This document shows positions 1 through 7,661 of a stretch of DNA of 39,389 bases, piece after piece (within the stretch, counting starts at the first letter, position 1; each line of letters starts with the position of its first letter). The notes under the pieces were generated by a model. That model was not told where the DNA came from and did not search any database. It was given only the letters and a program-made list of their open reading frames with translations. Source of the stretch: JBAWVR01 sp964583845. GTDB taxonomy: Bacteria > Patescibacteriota > Minisyncoccia > Phycocordibacterales > GWA1-40-21. Location of the stretch: NCBI GenBank assembly GCA_964583845.1, contig CAZOXG010000003.1:1-39389 (forward strand), read 5' to 3'. The position numbers and the translations under genes were made by a program.

Positions 1-148
1 AAAAACAGATTTGTCTTTCTATTGGTACAACGGTTGGTAATTTATTAGAACAAAGATAATTATATTTTAAACAGAAATATAAAAAATAGTTCTACATTGT
101 GTTTTGATTAACTGTTAACTAGTTTTTTAAAGGTGTGATTACTAAAAT

Positions 149-176
149 CCCGTCATGAAAGCGGCGGGTTTTTTGT
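149..176 (+). terminator. Rho-independent terminator of an upstream gene
   Basis: A six-base-pair stem (149-154 with 163-168, one G-U pair) and an 8-nt loop are followed by a run of T. It ends transcription entering from before the window. The first 148 bases hold no recognisable gene. Confidence 0.7.
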
Positions 177-212
177 TTTGCATAATTTCGCGACTGCAAA
201 AAATATTTCTTA

Positions 213-221
213 TGTTATAAT
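213..221 (+). promoter_or_regulatory. Extended -10 promoter, leaderless type
   Basis: TG at 213-214, one base, then TATAAT at 216-221. The hexamer ends 7 nt before the ATG at 229, which puts the expected transcription start at or next to the start codon. There is no Shine-Dalgarno site. Confidence 0.7.
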
Positions 222-228
222 AATCTTC

Positions 229-1863
229 ATGAAAAAGTTCCTCATAATAGTTATTATTCTATTATTAATTATCTGTTCTTTTGGTTTATACGTTTTTTAT
301 TTTAATGCCGATATTTTAAATAAAATTCCTTATTTGAATGCTCTTACGAAAGTGGAATTAAAACCACTTATTCTAAAAGAAAGTGATATATCTAATCTTA
401 CAAAACCAGCCGTTGTTAGTATTTATCACCATCTAGAAGGTAAGATGTCTATTTCTTGCTTTGGTATCGATTGGGATAATTTGGAAATTGTATTTCACAA
501 AGACCATAAACCTATAGAGAAGAATATCGACGATTATGTTAGGGGTAGTGGTTATATAGTTAACAAAGATGGATATATTGTAACAAACGCCCACGTTGCT
601 TCAAATGATGTAGGCAAACAGTCCTTTGCAGCTACACTTATTTCTGTTGCTTTTAAAAGCGCTACCGTAGCTGACCTTACAAAGTTGAGTAAGGTTCTTG
701 CAAGTAGGGGAATCAAGGAGGTCGATCAGCGACAATTTGGAGAAGAATTAGGTAGAATTTGGATTAAAAAATTAACTGATAAAATTATTGATAACACCAC
801 CAACACTTTGGTGGTGTTAAATCCAAGATCAAACGGTGATAGACTTTCCGATTTGATTACAGCTGGTTTCCCCGCTAAACTGGTTTATGCTAATGGAGAT
901 TATCTAAATAATCAGAAAGATATAGCGATTTTGAAGATTAAAGAAGACGAGTTGCCAACAATTGGTTTGTCTGATTCTGATAGTTCAAAATCCGGGAGTA
1001 AAATTTATGTTTACGGTTTTCCGTCTTCTGGTCAGTTTAATTCTGGAGACATATTGGAACCGACTTTTACCAATGGAACGGTTAGTGGTTTAAAAGATTC
1101 TATCAATAAAGATTTTAAGACTATTCAAACTGAAGCTAAAGTTTCGCCAGGTTCAAGCGGTGGGCCATTATTTAATGATCAAGGGGAGGTTGCGGGTATG
1201 TTAACTTATGCTTCTACCGCCGCGGATGCTGGAGACGCCTTTGCGTTTGCTATTCCAATTTCTTTGGTTAAGAATGTATTAGATACCAATAATATAACCA
1301 TAGATGAAAATGAGAGTTATCATAGTATATTTAAAAATGGTTTATTATCACTTCAAAATAATCAATGCAGGAGTTCCATTAAAAGTTTTGAGTCATTAAA
1401 AAATTTTAATGAAGACTTCTTCGTAAAAAAGAATATTCAAACTTACATTGATGAATGTAATCAAATAATAACCTCTGGAAATTCTATTGATTCTACTCAA
1501 GATGTCCTTAGGTTAAAGCTTGGCAAACTCGGATTCTTGTTTTGGAGCTTGCTCGGTTTGGGAATTGTTATTGTTCTAGTGATTGTCTGGGTGTTTATAA
1601 AGATGGCTGGCCGAATAAAGAAAGATGAAGTATTGATGGATCATTTAGAAAATGATCATAATATGAATAATACTCAGGTAAACTATAATCCAGGAAATAA
1701 TCAAGTTTATCCGCAAAACAATTTCTTAAAACCAATCGATCCAAATCTATTAAACTATATTCATACCGCTCGAGCATCTGGTTTAAATAATGAAGCCATA
1801 ATAAACAATCTGAGAACGGTGGGTTGGAAGGAGGAAGACATTGTCAGAGCTGTAAATAGCTAA
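229..1863 (+). CDS. Membrane-anchored trypsin-like (HtrA/DegP type) serine protease with cytoplasmic tail
   Basis: Probable surface-acting protein quality-control or signalling protease of 544 residues. Residues 1-26 are a hydrophobic anchor. The trypsin fold carries a visible triad: H122 (TNAHV), D231 (KDIAIL) and S310 (PGSSGGP). The His-Asp spacing of about 109 residues is far longer than in DegP, so about 80 residues are inserted there. No PDZ domain is seen. A second membrane segment spans about residues 435-460, followed by an Asn-rich linker and a C-terminal helical motif (GLNNEAIINNLRTVGW) resembling a UBA-like fold. The inferred topology puts the protease outside and both termini inside. 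I chose the ATG at 229 over an upstream TTG at 178 because a -10 box lies 7 nt before it and the N-terminus then begins MKK plus a hydrophobic stretch. The protease call is firm; substrates are unknown. Confidence 0.88.
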   Translation: MKKFLIIVIILLLIICSFGLYVFYFNADILNKIPYLNALTKVELKPLILKESDISNLTKPAVVSIYHHLEGKMSISCFGIDWDNLEIVFHKDHKPIEKNIDDYVRGSGYIVNKDGYIVTNAHVASNDVGKQSFAATLISVAFKSATVADLTKLSKVLASRGIKEVDQRQFGEELGRIWIKKLTDKIIDNTTNTLVVLNPRSNGDRLSDLITAGFPAKLVYANGDYLNNQKDIAILKIKEDELPTIGLSDSDSSKSGSKIYVYGFPSSGQFNSGDILEPTFTNGTVSGLKDSINKDFKTIQTEAKVSPGSSGGPLFNDQGEVAGMLTYASTAADAGDAFAFAIPISLVKNVLDTNNITIDENESYHSIFKNGLLSLQNNQCRSSIKSFESLKNFNEDFFVKKNIQTYIDECNQIITSGNSIDSTQDVLRLKLGKLGFLFWSLLGLGIVIVLVIVWVFIKMAGRIKKDEVLMDHLENDHNMNNTQVNYNPGNNQVYPQNNFLKPIDPNLLNYIHTARASGLNNEAIINNLRTVGWKEEDIVRAVNS

Positions 1864-1865
1864 AC

Positions 1866-1933
1866 AAAAAGCCGGGTCGCTACCCTAAATCAAATAATGA
1901 TTTGATCGGGTAAATGCGACCCGGCTTTTTGTT
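1866..1933 (+). terminator. Long hairpin terminator after the protease gene
   Basis: A nearly perfect long stem pairs AAAAAGCCGGGTCGC with its complement at 1916-1930, with inner TACCC/GGGTA and a small AT-rich tip, and ends in T's. The A-run and T-run make it usable from both strands. Confidence 0.9.
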
Positions 1934-1945
1934 TAGCTTTCCACA

Positions 1946-1954
1946 TGATATTAT
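1946..1954 (+). promoter_or_regulatory. Extended -10 promoter, leaderless type
   Basis: TG, A, then TATTAT at 1949-1954, 6 nt before the ATG at 1961. It starts 13 nt after the preceding terminator's T-run. Confidence 0.65.
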
Positions 1955-1960
1955 TTGTTC

Positions 1961-2761
1961 ATGAAAACTCTAGAAACTCTCTTAAAAGACTTGTTGACTG
2001 ATGAGGTTAACAAACTCCATGTCGTAGCAGATTTTGATGGCACTTTGACCAAGGAATACATTGATGGGAAAAAAGTTCAGTCGGTCATCTCTGTCTTACG
2101 TGATCATCCTGGATACTTGTCTCCCGAATATCAAAAGCAGGCCCATGCTTTGTTTGCTGAATATTTTCCTTATGAAAAAGACTCAACTCTACCTCTTGAA
2201 ACTCGCTTGGCCAAAATGCATGAATGGTGGACTAAGCATTTTGATCTTTTGATCAAGTCTGGTTTAAAGAAAGAACATATAGAACAAATCTGTGCTTCGG
2301 GAATAGTTCAGTTCCGTGACGGCGCCAAAGAATTTTTAAAACTAACTCACGATCTCGGTATCCCGGTTATTATTTTCTCGGCTTCTGGTTTAGGTGAGGC
2401 TGTTTCTATGTATTGCAAACAAGAAGGGGTGAATTTTGATAATATCCACTACTTAACTAATAGTTTTAAATGGAATGATCGGGGCGAGGCTATTGGAGTG
2501 ACAAAGCCAGTCATTCATTCGTTAAATAAAAATGAAACCCTGATTCATGAAGTGCCTGGTCTGTCAGAAATTCTTAAAGGTAGAAATAATGTTTTATTAC
2601 TCGGTAATAGTCCTGGTGATTTAGAGATGTCCAAAGGTAGCGAAGCTAAAAAAGTGGTGACTGTCGCATTTGTTGACCCCGAGGCAGGGGAGAGTGAGTG
2701 GAGTAAGGGGTTTGATGTGGTAGAGAAAGATTATATTAAGATAAATAATTACTTAAAATAA
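1961..2761 (+). CDS. UMPH-1 family (cytosolic 5'-nucleotidase III-like) HAD phosphatase
   Basis: Predicted HAD-fold phosphatase of 266 residues that would dephosphorylate nucleoside monophosphates. HAD motif I is DFDGTLT with D24 as nucleophile and D26 as acid/base. Motif II lies in IIFSASGLGEAV, and motif III/IV in LLGNSPGDLEM with D220. The order and the long cap between motifs I and II match the UMPH-1 (pyrimidine 5'-nucleotidase) family. One departure is GNSPGD where GDSxGD is usual, which leaves only one of the two metal-binding acids. I chose the ATG at 1961 over TTG at 1955 because of the -10 box spacing. The gene stands alone between two terminators. Family call good; exact substrate not determinable. 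Confidence 0.82.
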   Translation: MKTLETLLKDLLTDEVNKLHVVADFDGTLTKEYIDGKKVQSVISVLRDHPGYLSPEYQKQAHALFAEYFPYEKDSTLPLETRLAKMHEWWTKHFDLLIKSGLKKEHIEQICASGIVQFRDGAKEFLKLTHDLGIPVIIFSASGLGEAVSMYCKQEGVNFDNIHYLTNSFKWNDRGEAIGVTKPVIHSLNKNETLIHEVPGLSEILKGRNNVLLLGNSPGDLEMSKGSEAKKVVTVAFVDPEAGESEWSKGFDVVEKDYIKINNYLK

Positions 2762-2764
2762 AAA

Positions 2765-2800
2765 ACAACCCCGCGAGCGAACTCATGGGGTGTTGTGTGT
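2765..2800. terminator. Convergent terminator, shares a 28-nt block with the one at 5839
   Basis: ACAACCCC at 2765-2772 pairs with GGGGTGTTGT at 2787-2796. It lies between a + gene and a - gene and can serve both. Bases 2757-2784 are identical to 5839-5866. Confidence 0.7.
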
Positions 2801-2809
2801 TGGTATTAT

Positions 2810-3289
2810 TCAGACGGGCATTTCTATCTGAGATAGCCCACAGGATTTAAGGACTTTTTCATAACCACAACCACAGGCAGCCTGAAAGGCTAGGTAGTAT
2901 CGGCATTTGGACCGGGTCATTCGAAAATGCAAATTTTCCCGTTCTTGTACCCATTGAGGTGCATTAAGTGGTTGCGTCTTACTGAATTTATCAGAAACAG
3001 TTTTGTCGCACTCTTTAATTGCCTCAGCGGAGCACCTTATCTCTTCTCTGAGGTAGAGCATTCGTTGTATTACTATAGCGTTTGCTTCCTCGAACTCCTT
3101 CCTATTTTTTATGTCCGGTGCTTCACCGTTTTTGGTTTTTGACCAGACGGCTTTAACTGGTATTATCCCGAAATATTCAAAGAATGTCTTGAGATTGCAG
3201 TGCGTTTTGTGTCTCGAAATCATGATTGCAATAGTAATGGTTACGAGAGAAGTGAGGGTGAAGACAATCAAGATTGATTCAGCTTTCAT
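2810..3289 (-). CDS. Small single-pass membrane protein, unknown function
   Basis: Not recognised. 159 residues: an N-terminal transmembrane segment (about residues 5-25), then a Lys/Glu-rich, probably helical region, and a Cys-containing C-terminus (AACGCGYEKVLKSCG) that could bind a metal or form disulfides. The start is supported by a perfect AGGAGG (3295-3300) 5 nt before the ATG and an extended -10 (TG, C, TAATAT) at 3332-3340. The gene is one of a set of orphan genes in this window with strong ribosome-binding sites, unlike the housekeeping genes beside them. Confidence 0.65.
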   Translation of the reverse strand: MKAESILIVFTLTSLVTITIAIMISRHKTHCNLKTFFEYFGIIPVKAVWSKTKNGEAPDIKNRKEFEEANAIVIQRMLYLREEIRCSAEAIKECDKTVSDKFSKTQPLNAPQWVQERENLHFRMTRSKCRYYLAFQAACGCGYEKVLKSCGLSQIEMPV

Positions 3290-3331
3290 GGACTCCTCCT
3301 GTGTTTATTGTCTAGAGATCTAGCTCGGACT

Positions 3332-3340
3332 ATATTAGCA
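3332..3340 (-). promoter_or_regulatory. Extended -10 promoter for the 2810-3289 gene
   Basis: On the minus strand it reads TG, C, TAATAT. The transcript would have a leader of roughly 35 nt containing AGGAGG. Confidence 0.6.
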
Positions 3341-3365
3341 TAACAGAATTCTTTTTGGAACAATT

Positions 3366-3490
3366 TTATTTTTTTGTCGCTATTATCACCGTATTATACC
3401 CAAACAAAAAGTTGGTTCGTCTTCCACGAGTATTATAGTAAGCGTCTTCAACTGCAAAACCTGCTTGTTTTAATAGTCGGCGGAGTTCGT
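3366..3490 (-). pseudogene. 3' remnant of a second Trm9-like methyltransferase gene
   Basis: The minus-strand translation reads HELRRLLKQAGFAVEDAYY, continues NTRGRRTNFLFGYNTV, and ends ATKK before a TAA at 3366-3368. This matches the last 41 residues of the intact methyltransferase at 6798-7652, with several conservative changes and no internal stop. Everything upstream of the HEL codons is missing: the next bases are the promoter and start of the ABC transporter gene on the other strand. A paralogue or duplicated copy was therefore cut down to its 3' end. Confidence 0.85.
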
Positions 3491-3498
3491 GTTATAAT
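3490..3498 (+). promoter_or_regulatory. Extended -10 promoter of the ABC transporter, leaderless type
   Basis: TG, T, then TATAAT at 3493-3498, 6 nt before the ATG at 3505. The promoter abuts the broken edge of the methyltransferase remnant. Confidence 0.7.
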
Positions 3499-3504
3499 TC
3501 AAAA

Positions 3505-5301
3505 ATGAAATCTGATTCTAAAGAGATAATGCCTAAGTTTAGTTGGTGGAATTTGGTCCAAGCATTTTACTATTTATTAGACGATAAACGGGCCAAGTAC
3601 CTGACGTACACGGTAATTTTGATTGTAGTGTTGTTTTACGATTTACTCCCAGTTTTAATTGTGGGGTGGATAGTAGATTTCTTTACCCACTACACTTCAG
3701 GAGATTCTTTAAACACTTTTTATTTTTATATCGCCATCTTGAGTTTGAGTTGGGGGATAGTTTCACTTATACGACTTAATGTTAAAAAGGATCTTTCAAC
3801 TATTCAACACAATGTGTCGTATTTCACCAAAGTACGAGGTTTTGAAAGACTCCTGGAGTTTTCACTAGGTTGGCACGATAAAGATAATACCGGAAATAAA
3901 GTTCAGCGAATCCAAACTGGCGTTGAGACCTTGAAGCAAGTGCAGATACTGTTATCTCAGGATTTATTGGTCCATCTTGCTGGAGCGATGGGTGTCTTGA
4001 TAGCGTTTGCTTATTTAAATATATACTTTTTTATAATTAGTTTAGTGTACTTGCTGATTGTGGTTATTATTCAAACCAGTTTTTATCGGCGTATGGTTGA
4101 GATGAATAATCTTGGAAACGTTCTAACCGAGAAGGCTGGCGGAACTTATTTTGAGGGGTTGAATAATATATTGACCATTAAAACTCTTGGAGTAAAGGAT
4201 TCTTTTAAGAAGGGCGTTGTCTCACGTGAGGAAATATCAAGAGATTTTAGTATTAAGAAGGTCAAGTTGTGGAATGATAAGTGGAAATTTTTCCAGGTTG
4301 TGAACGCTATCTTCGTTGCCCTAATTCTGTATTCCATTGGTCAAGGTTTTCTTGCAGGGGTTATCAGCCTCGGTTCTATCTATGTTTATTATACTTATTT
4401 TCAGAAATTTAGTTCGTCGGTTCAGAGTTCTACCGGTGGTTTTGAAAAGTTGGTAGAGGCAAAAGTTGCCATTGGAAGAATGATGCCGATTTTCTGGGAC
4501 GAAATATACACCGGGTTTGGAAAATCAGGATTTCCAAAAACTTGGAAATATATAAATATCAAAGGGGTTAATTTTGATTACAAAAACAAGACTGACGAAA
4601 TTGATAATCCTGAGAATATGACCGGTATTAAGAATTTATCGTTAAAAATAAAGAAGAATGAAAAGATTGGAGTGGTCGGCAAATCCGGAAGTGGAAAGTC
4701 AACCCTGGCAAAAATATTTCTAGGTCTTTATAAGATTGATAGTGGAAAAATTAAAATTGACGAGACTAATTTTTACGATATTAAACATGAAGAAATAACC
4801 AAGCATATTACTTTAGTTTTGCAGGATTCCGAGATGTTTAATTTGTCATTGAAGGAAAATATTACTTTAATGCGTGAATTTGATGCCAAATTATTTGAAA
4901 AAGCTATATCAGTGGCTCAACTTAAAGATTTGATGGACAAGTTGCCTGATGGTTTAGAGACAAAAATTGGAGAAAAAGGCTATCGTTTATCGGGTGGGGA
5001 GCGACAGCGCATTGGATTGGCTAGAGCAATATACAAAGACACTCAGATACTTATTTTGGACGAAGCAACCTCCTCTCTAGATAGTGGAACTGAGACACTG
5101 ATTCAGCAAGCCCTTGAAGAAAATTTGGATAAGAAAACTGTGATCAGTATTGCTCATCGTGTTTCTACTTTGAAAAACACCGATAGAATTATTGTTTTTG
5201 AAAATGGTAGTGTAATTGAGGAAGGGGATTATCAAGTTTTGTCGAACGATGAAAATTCTAAATTTTTTGAGATTTATAAACAACAAAGTGAAAAAATATG
5301 A
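3505..5301 (+). CDS. ABC transporter, fused permease and ATPase (exporter type)
   Basis: Half-transporter of 598 residues that would work as a homodimer exporting lipid, peptide or drug substrates. Residues about 30-320 form the membrane domain with about six hydrophobic segments. The nucleotide-binding domain has Walker A GKSGSGKST at 392-400, signature LSGGE from residue 495, Walker B ILILDE with D519/E520, and the switch histidine in SIAHR (H551). All ATPase residues are intact. The stop codon overlaps the next start in ATGA (5298-5301), so the acetyltransferase downstream is probably translationally coupled. The domain order is that of the MsbA/multidrug exporter class. Substrate cannot be told from sequence. 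Confidence 0.93.
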   Translation: MKSDSKEIMPKFSWWNLVQAFYYLLDDKRAKYLTYTVILIVVLFYDLLPVLIVGWIVDFFTHYTSGDSLNTFYFYIAILSLSWGIVSLIRLNVKKDLSTIQHNVSYFTKVRGFERLLEFSLGWHDKDNTGNKVQRIQTGVETLKQVQILLSQDLLVHLAGAMGVLIAFAYLNIYFFIISLVYLLIVVIIQTSFYRRMVEMNNLGNVLTEKAGGTYFEGLNNILTIKTLGVKDSFKKGVVSREEISRDFSIKKVKLWNDKWKFFQVVNAIFVALILYSIGQGFLAGVISLGSIYVYYTYFQKFSSSVQSSTGGFEKLVEAKVAIGRMMPIFWDEIYTGFGKSGFPKTWKYINIKGVNFDYKNKTDEIDNPENMTGIKNLSLKIKKNEKIGVVGKSGSGKSTLAKIFLGLYKIDSGKIKIDETNFYDIKHEEITKHITLVLQDSEMFNLSLKENITLMREFDAKLFEKAISVAQLKDLMDKLPDGLETKIGEKGYRLSGGERQRIGLARAIYKDTQILILDEATSSLDSGTETLIQQALEENLDKKTVISIAHRVSTLKNTDRIIVFENGSVIEEGDYQVLSNDENSKFFEIYKQQSEKI

Positions 5302-5840
5302 ATAATATAGAACAAAAAAATATGGAAAAAGAAAAAAATGAGTTAATAATAGAAGCTTTTTCTATTGAGGATACTTTTGAAATACAAAGAATTATACAGG
5401 AGGCTTCTAGAAGTGTGTATGTTCAGGGAGGAAAAACTCAAGAGGAAATAGAAAAAGAGGTGACCTCGGCATTATCTGAGGAAAATATTAAGAAAGTTAG
5501 AGAAAGTCTCTCAACTCTGACTGAGAATGAAAAAATAGTTGTTGCCAAGGTTGACGGTAAGATTGCTGGATTTGTCTATATTGAAAAAGGAGAAGAAAAA
5601 AATATACTACAAGCCGCGTTTGTTTTGCCACAGTTTCAGGGTAAAGGAATTGCCACAAAGCTCTGGAATAACGTTAAAGATTTCTTGAATCCAAAAGTTG
5701 ATACTTATCTGGATGTTATTTCTAGTAATACTAATGCAATCAATTTTTATAAAAAAATAGGTTTCGTGGAAACTGGGGAGGTTTCTGCCGGTAGATTATT
5801 ACCTGAAATGAAGATGGTTTTAAAGAGTCAAGACTTATAA
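5298..5840 (+). CDS. GNAT family N-acetyltransferase
   Basis: 180 residues. The acetyl-CoA binding motif A is FVLPQFQGKGIATKL (about 107-122) with the Q-x-x-G-x-G/A signature, and the conserved C-terminal NAINFYKKIGF is at 146-156. The first 15 residues are a charged extension. The gene starts inside the stop of the ABC transporter (ATGA overlap) and ends before a strong terminator, so the two form one operon. A modification enzyme beside an exporter could mean that the exported or toxic compound is acetylated, but that is only inference from position. Confidence 0.85.
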   Translation: MNNIEQKNMEKEKNELIIEAFSIEDTFEIQRIIQEASRSVYVQGGKTQEEIEKEVTSALSEENIKKVRESLSTLTENEKIVVAKVDGKIAGFVYIEKGEEKNILQAAFVLPQFQGKGIATKLWNNVKDFLNPKVDTYLDVISSNTNAINFYKKIGFVETGEVSAGRLLPEMKMVLKSQDL

Positions 5841-5848
5841 TAAAAAAC

Positions 5849-5880
5849 AACCCCGCGAGCGAACTCGCGGGGTTTTAGTT
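5849..5880. terminator. Bidirectional terminator between the acetyltransferase and the GHKL ATPase gene
   Basis: A perfect 9-bp stem CCCCGCGAG/CTCGCGGGG with loop CGAA, flanked by A's and T's. It overlaps the last codons of the minus-strand gene. Confidence 0.9.
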
Positions 5881-6306
5881 TTCCAGTTTTTTGGGATCAT
5901 AAGTTCCAGAATACCGGAAGCCTTTGGTAGTGTCTATCTTGAACGAGGTGGTGAAAGTATCGGCATAATCTTGAATCTGCGTAAGACCAGCTCCACAATT
6001 CACACCGTTACCTTTGAGTCGAGACTTCTCTGAGCGGATGATTTCCTCAAAGTCATAACCTCCTGTACCCTCATCCCAGATTTCAAAAAGATAAGTTTCA
6101 TCATCCTGGGGAGTAATGGTGAGACTACCTCGACCATTGGCATGATCATAAATATTCTTAGCGATTTCCACCAAGAGGGAATTAATACCCATGCCATAGT
6201 GGTCTACATACTCCATAACTCGGTAGTGAATTTCGCGAAGAAAAACTGACCGTTTAACATCTGTCCCGGTAAAAATCATCATCAAAGGTTCTCTTTGGTT
6301 TGTCAT
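5875..6306 (-). CDS. GHKL (HATPase_c) ATP-binding protein, anti-sigma/kinase-like
   Basis: 143-residue stand-alone Bergerat-fold ATPase, as in RsbW/SpoIIAB-type serine kinases. The N box is EIAKNIYDHA (E47, N51), the G1 box DEGTGG with D78, and the G2 box GVNCGAGLTQI (about 101-111). No histidine phosphoacceptor or sensor domain is present. Members of this size often bind sigma factors or anti-sigma antagonists, but no such partner is visible nearby. The start is set by AGGAGG 7 nt upstream and a -35/-10 pair at 6343-6370. Confidence 0.8.
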   Translation of the reverse strand: MTNQREPLMMIFTGTDVKRSVFLREIHYRVMEYVDHYGMGINSLLVEIAKNIYDHANGRGSLTITPQDDETYLFEIWDEGTGGYDFEEIIRSEKSRLKGNGVNCGAGLTQIQDYADTFTTSFKIDTTKGFRYSGTYDPKKLEN

Positions 6307-6342
6307 AAAGACCTCCTGGTTAAAGTTGGTTTTTCTAGATTC

Positions 6343-6370
6343 ACCTTAGCACAAGGATTTAAAAAGTAAA
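6343..6370 (-). promoter_or_regulatory. Promoter of the GHKL ATPase gene
   Basis: Minus strand: TTTACT (6365-6370), 16-nt spacer ending TGC, then TAAGGT (6343-6348). The leader is about 30 nt and contains AGGAGG. Confidence 0.6.
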
Positions 6371-6385
6371 ACTTTAATATCCAAG

Positions 6386-6413
6386 TTGTTTTTTTGTGAT
6401 AATCTGTTATATT
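6386..6413 (+). promoter_or_regulatory. Promoter of the 6457 gene
   Basis: TTGTTT at 6386-6391, 16-nt spacer, and an extended -10 TG, T, TATATT at 6408-6413. The leader is about 37 nt and carries AAGGGGG before the ATG. Confidence 0.6.
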
Positions 6414-6456
6414 GAAAAAAGAAAAGTTTCTTCACCAAAAACAGAAGGGGGTCTTC

Positions 6457-6744
6457 ATGAAATCAATCAGAATCACCAGTATACCCAATGGACAAGCGCC
6501 TGAATGGGTCAAGAATGAGTGGATTGGAATCACTATCCCGATACTTCCACCTGTTCGTGGAGTTGCGCTCGGAGTTGTAACTGGAGCAATTGTGTCGAGC
6601 CAATCGAGCTATCAGGTCAGCACTGTCCAAGCCCTCGATTTACTTCGTAAGAAAAATCGTTACGCGGCCGAGTGGTTTGAGCAAAACGCCGTCCTTGCAG
6701 ACCGTTTCTGTTTTGCGGCAACTTGCTGCGAGTTGGTCGAATAA
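6457..6744 (+). CDS. Orphan small protein, unknown function
   Basis: Not recognised; 95 residues. A hydrophobic Gly/Val-rich stretch (about residues 24-47) could be membrane-associated. The C-terminal part is charged and helical, ending with two adjacent cysteines near the tail (FAATCCELVE). The start at 6457 is chosen over TTG at 6412 because AAGGGGG lies just before it and the upstream TTG overlaps the -10 box. The base composition is richer in G+C than the leaderless genes around it. Confidence 0.6.
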   Translation: MKSIRITSIPNGQAPEWVKNEWIGITIPILPPVRGVALGVVTGAIVSSQSSYQVSTVQALDLLRKKNRYAAEWFEQNAVLADRFCFAATCCELVE

Positions 6745-6765
6745 GATTTATCGGAAACTCCAACC

Positions 6766-6799
6766 AAAAACGCCAAACCTCTAGTGTTTGGTGTTTTTT
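6766..6799. terminator. Terminator between the orphan gene and the methyltransferase
   Basis: Stem 6770-6778 with 6786-6794 (one G-U), loop of 7 nt, then T-rich sequence. The convergent methyltransferase gene ends at 6798. Confidence 0.8.
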
Positions 6800-7652
6800 A
6801 TTTTTTTGTTGCCACCACTACCGTATTATATCCCCACAAAAAGTTGGTTCGTTTTCCTCGGGTATCATAGTAAATATCCTCAATGGTAAAACCAGCTTGT
6901 TTTAACAAACGGCGGAGTTCGTGTTTGGTAAAGGAGTGCACGTAGCGCATGTCAGTCTGGTTAAGGGGTTTCCAGGGAATGAGAGCGTCAAAGATGCTGG
7001 TAAGGCCGGCTTGTTTTTTAGCTTTAAAATTCAAAAGATTTTTCCAGTAGCGATGGCGATAATTCCAAGACCAAAGGTGCCAGTTATACATGACAAATTT
7101 TCCTCCTGGTTTCAAAAGTTTGTAAACAGATTGTAGGGCTTTAAGACGAAGTTCTTCTGTAGGTAAGTGATGGAGAACGGCGATCATAATAATCAGGTCA
7201 AATTCGCCGGTGGTTTTTAGATTTGTGACGTCGTCGACAGCGAAGGAGATTTTGGAGGCGGTGTTATTTTCTTTGTCTTTCTCTTCTCTGTCATCCTCGC
7301 GAATGCGGGGATCCATCTTTTGTATTAAGACTGATTCTGAGTCCTGGATTCCTGCTTGCGCAGGAATGACAGAAGGGGACAAACCCGCGTATCTACTTTT
7401 AGCGATTTTGATAAGTTCCTCACTATTATCCACCCCTAAATACTCTGCGTTTTTATTTTTAAATAATTCTGCCAAGCGGCCATTGCCACAGCCGACATCT
7501 AAAACTTTGCCACCCTCTGGTAAGTAGTCAGATAACTTCTCCAATCCGGTCCACCACTTGTTACGAGTATTAGAAAAGTCACTAGCAATCGCGTTGTAAA
7601 TCGCTTTGGTTTGATGTAGTATTTGGTTGACTTGATCGGTGGTAGGCTTCAT
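6798..7652 (-). CDS. Trm9/ALKBH8-like SAM-dependent methyltransferase (probable wobble-uridine tRNA methyltransferase)
   Basis: 284-residue class I methyltransferase. SAM motif I is VLDVGCGNGRL (50-60), the acidic motif II is GVDNS (D75), then AVLHHLP and LLKPGGKFVMYNW. The later DALIPW and RYVHSFTKHEL elements match the Trm9/ALKBH8 methyltransferase family, which methylates cm5U34 of tRNA to mcm5U34. The gene sits head-to-head with elp3, whose product makes cm5U34; only 9 nt separate the two ATGs. Residues about 94-121 (VIPAQAGIQ to MDPRIREDD) are foreign: they are the translation of a palindromic repeat at 7288-7373 that entered in frame, between the second and third core strands, where a loop is expected. 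A 3' remnant of a paralogue lies at 3366-3490. The methyltransferase call is firm; the substrate is inferred from family signatures plus neighbour. Confidence 0.82.
   Translation of the reverse strand: MKPTTDQVNQILHQTKAIYNAIASDFSNTRNKWWTGLEKLSDYLPEGGKVLDVGCGNGRLAELFKNKNAEYLGVDNSEELIKIAKSRYAGLSPSVIPAQAGIQDSESVLIQKMDPRIREDDREEKDKENNTASKISFAVDDVTNLKTTGEFDLIIMIAVLHHLPTEELRLKALQSVYKLLKPGGKFVMYNWHLWSWNYRHRYWKNLLNFKAKKQAGLTSIFDALIPWKPLNQTDMRYVHSFTKHELRRLLKQAGFTIEDIYYDTRGKRTNFLWGYNTVVVATKK
7288..7373. repeat. Interspersed palindromic repeat inserted in the methyltransferase gene
   Basis: The ends CTGTCATCC and GGAATGACAG are inverted. Inside are two smaller hairpins (TCCTCGCGAATGCGGGGA and TCCTGCTTGCGCAGGA). 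It belongs to the same family as 20979-21069 and 23790-23884. The minus-strand reading frame through it is open. Confidence 0.85.
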
Positions 7653-7661
7653 TTTAGATAT

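Noticed and set aside
178..228. TTG start extending the protease by 17 residues
   Set aside because: The added segment covers the promoter -10 box and the tail of the preceding terminator.
7623..7661. Upstream in-frame start for elp3 adding 13 residues
   Set aside because: It would overlap the coding start of the divergent methyltransferase by 30 nt, and the extra residues do not resemble Elp3.
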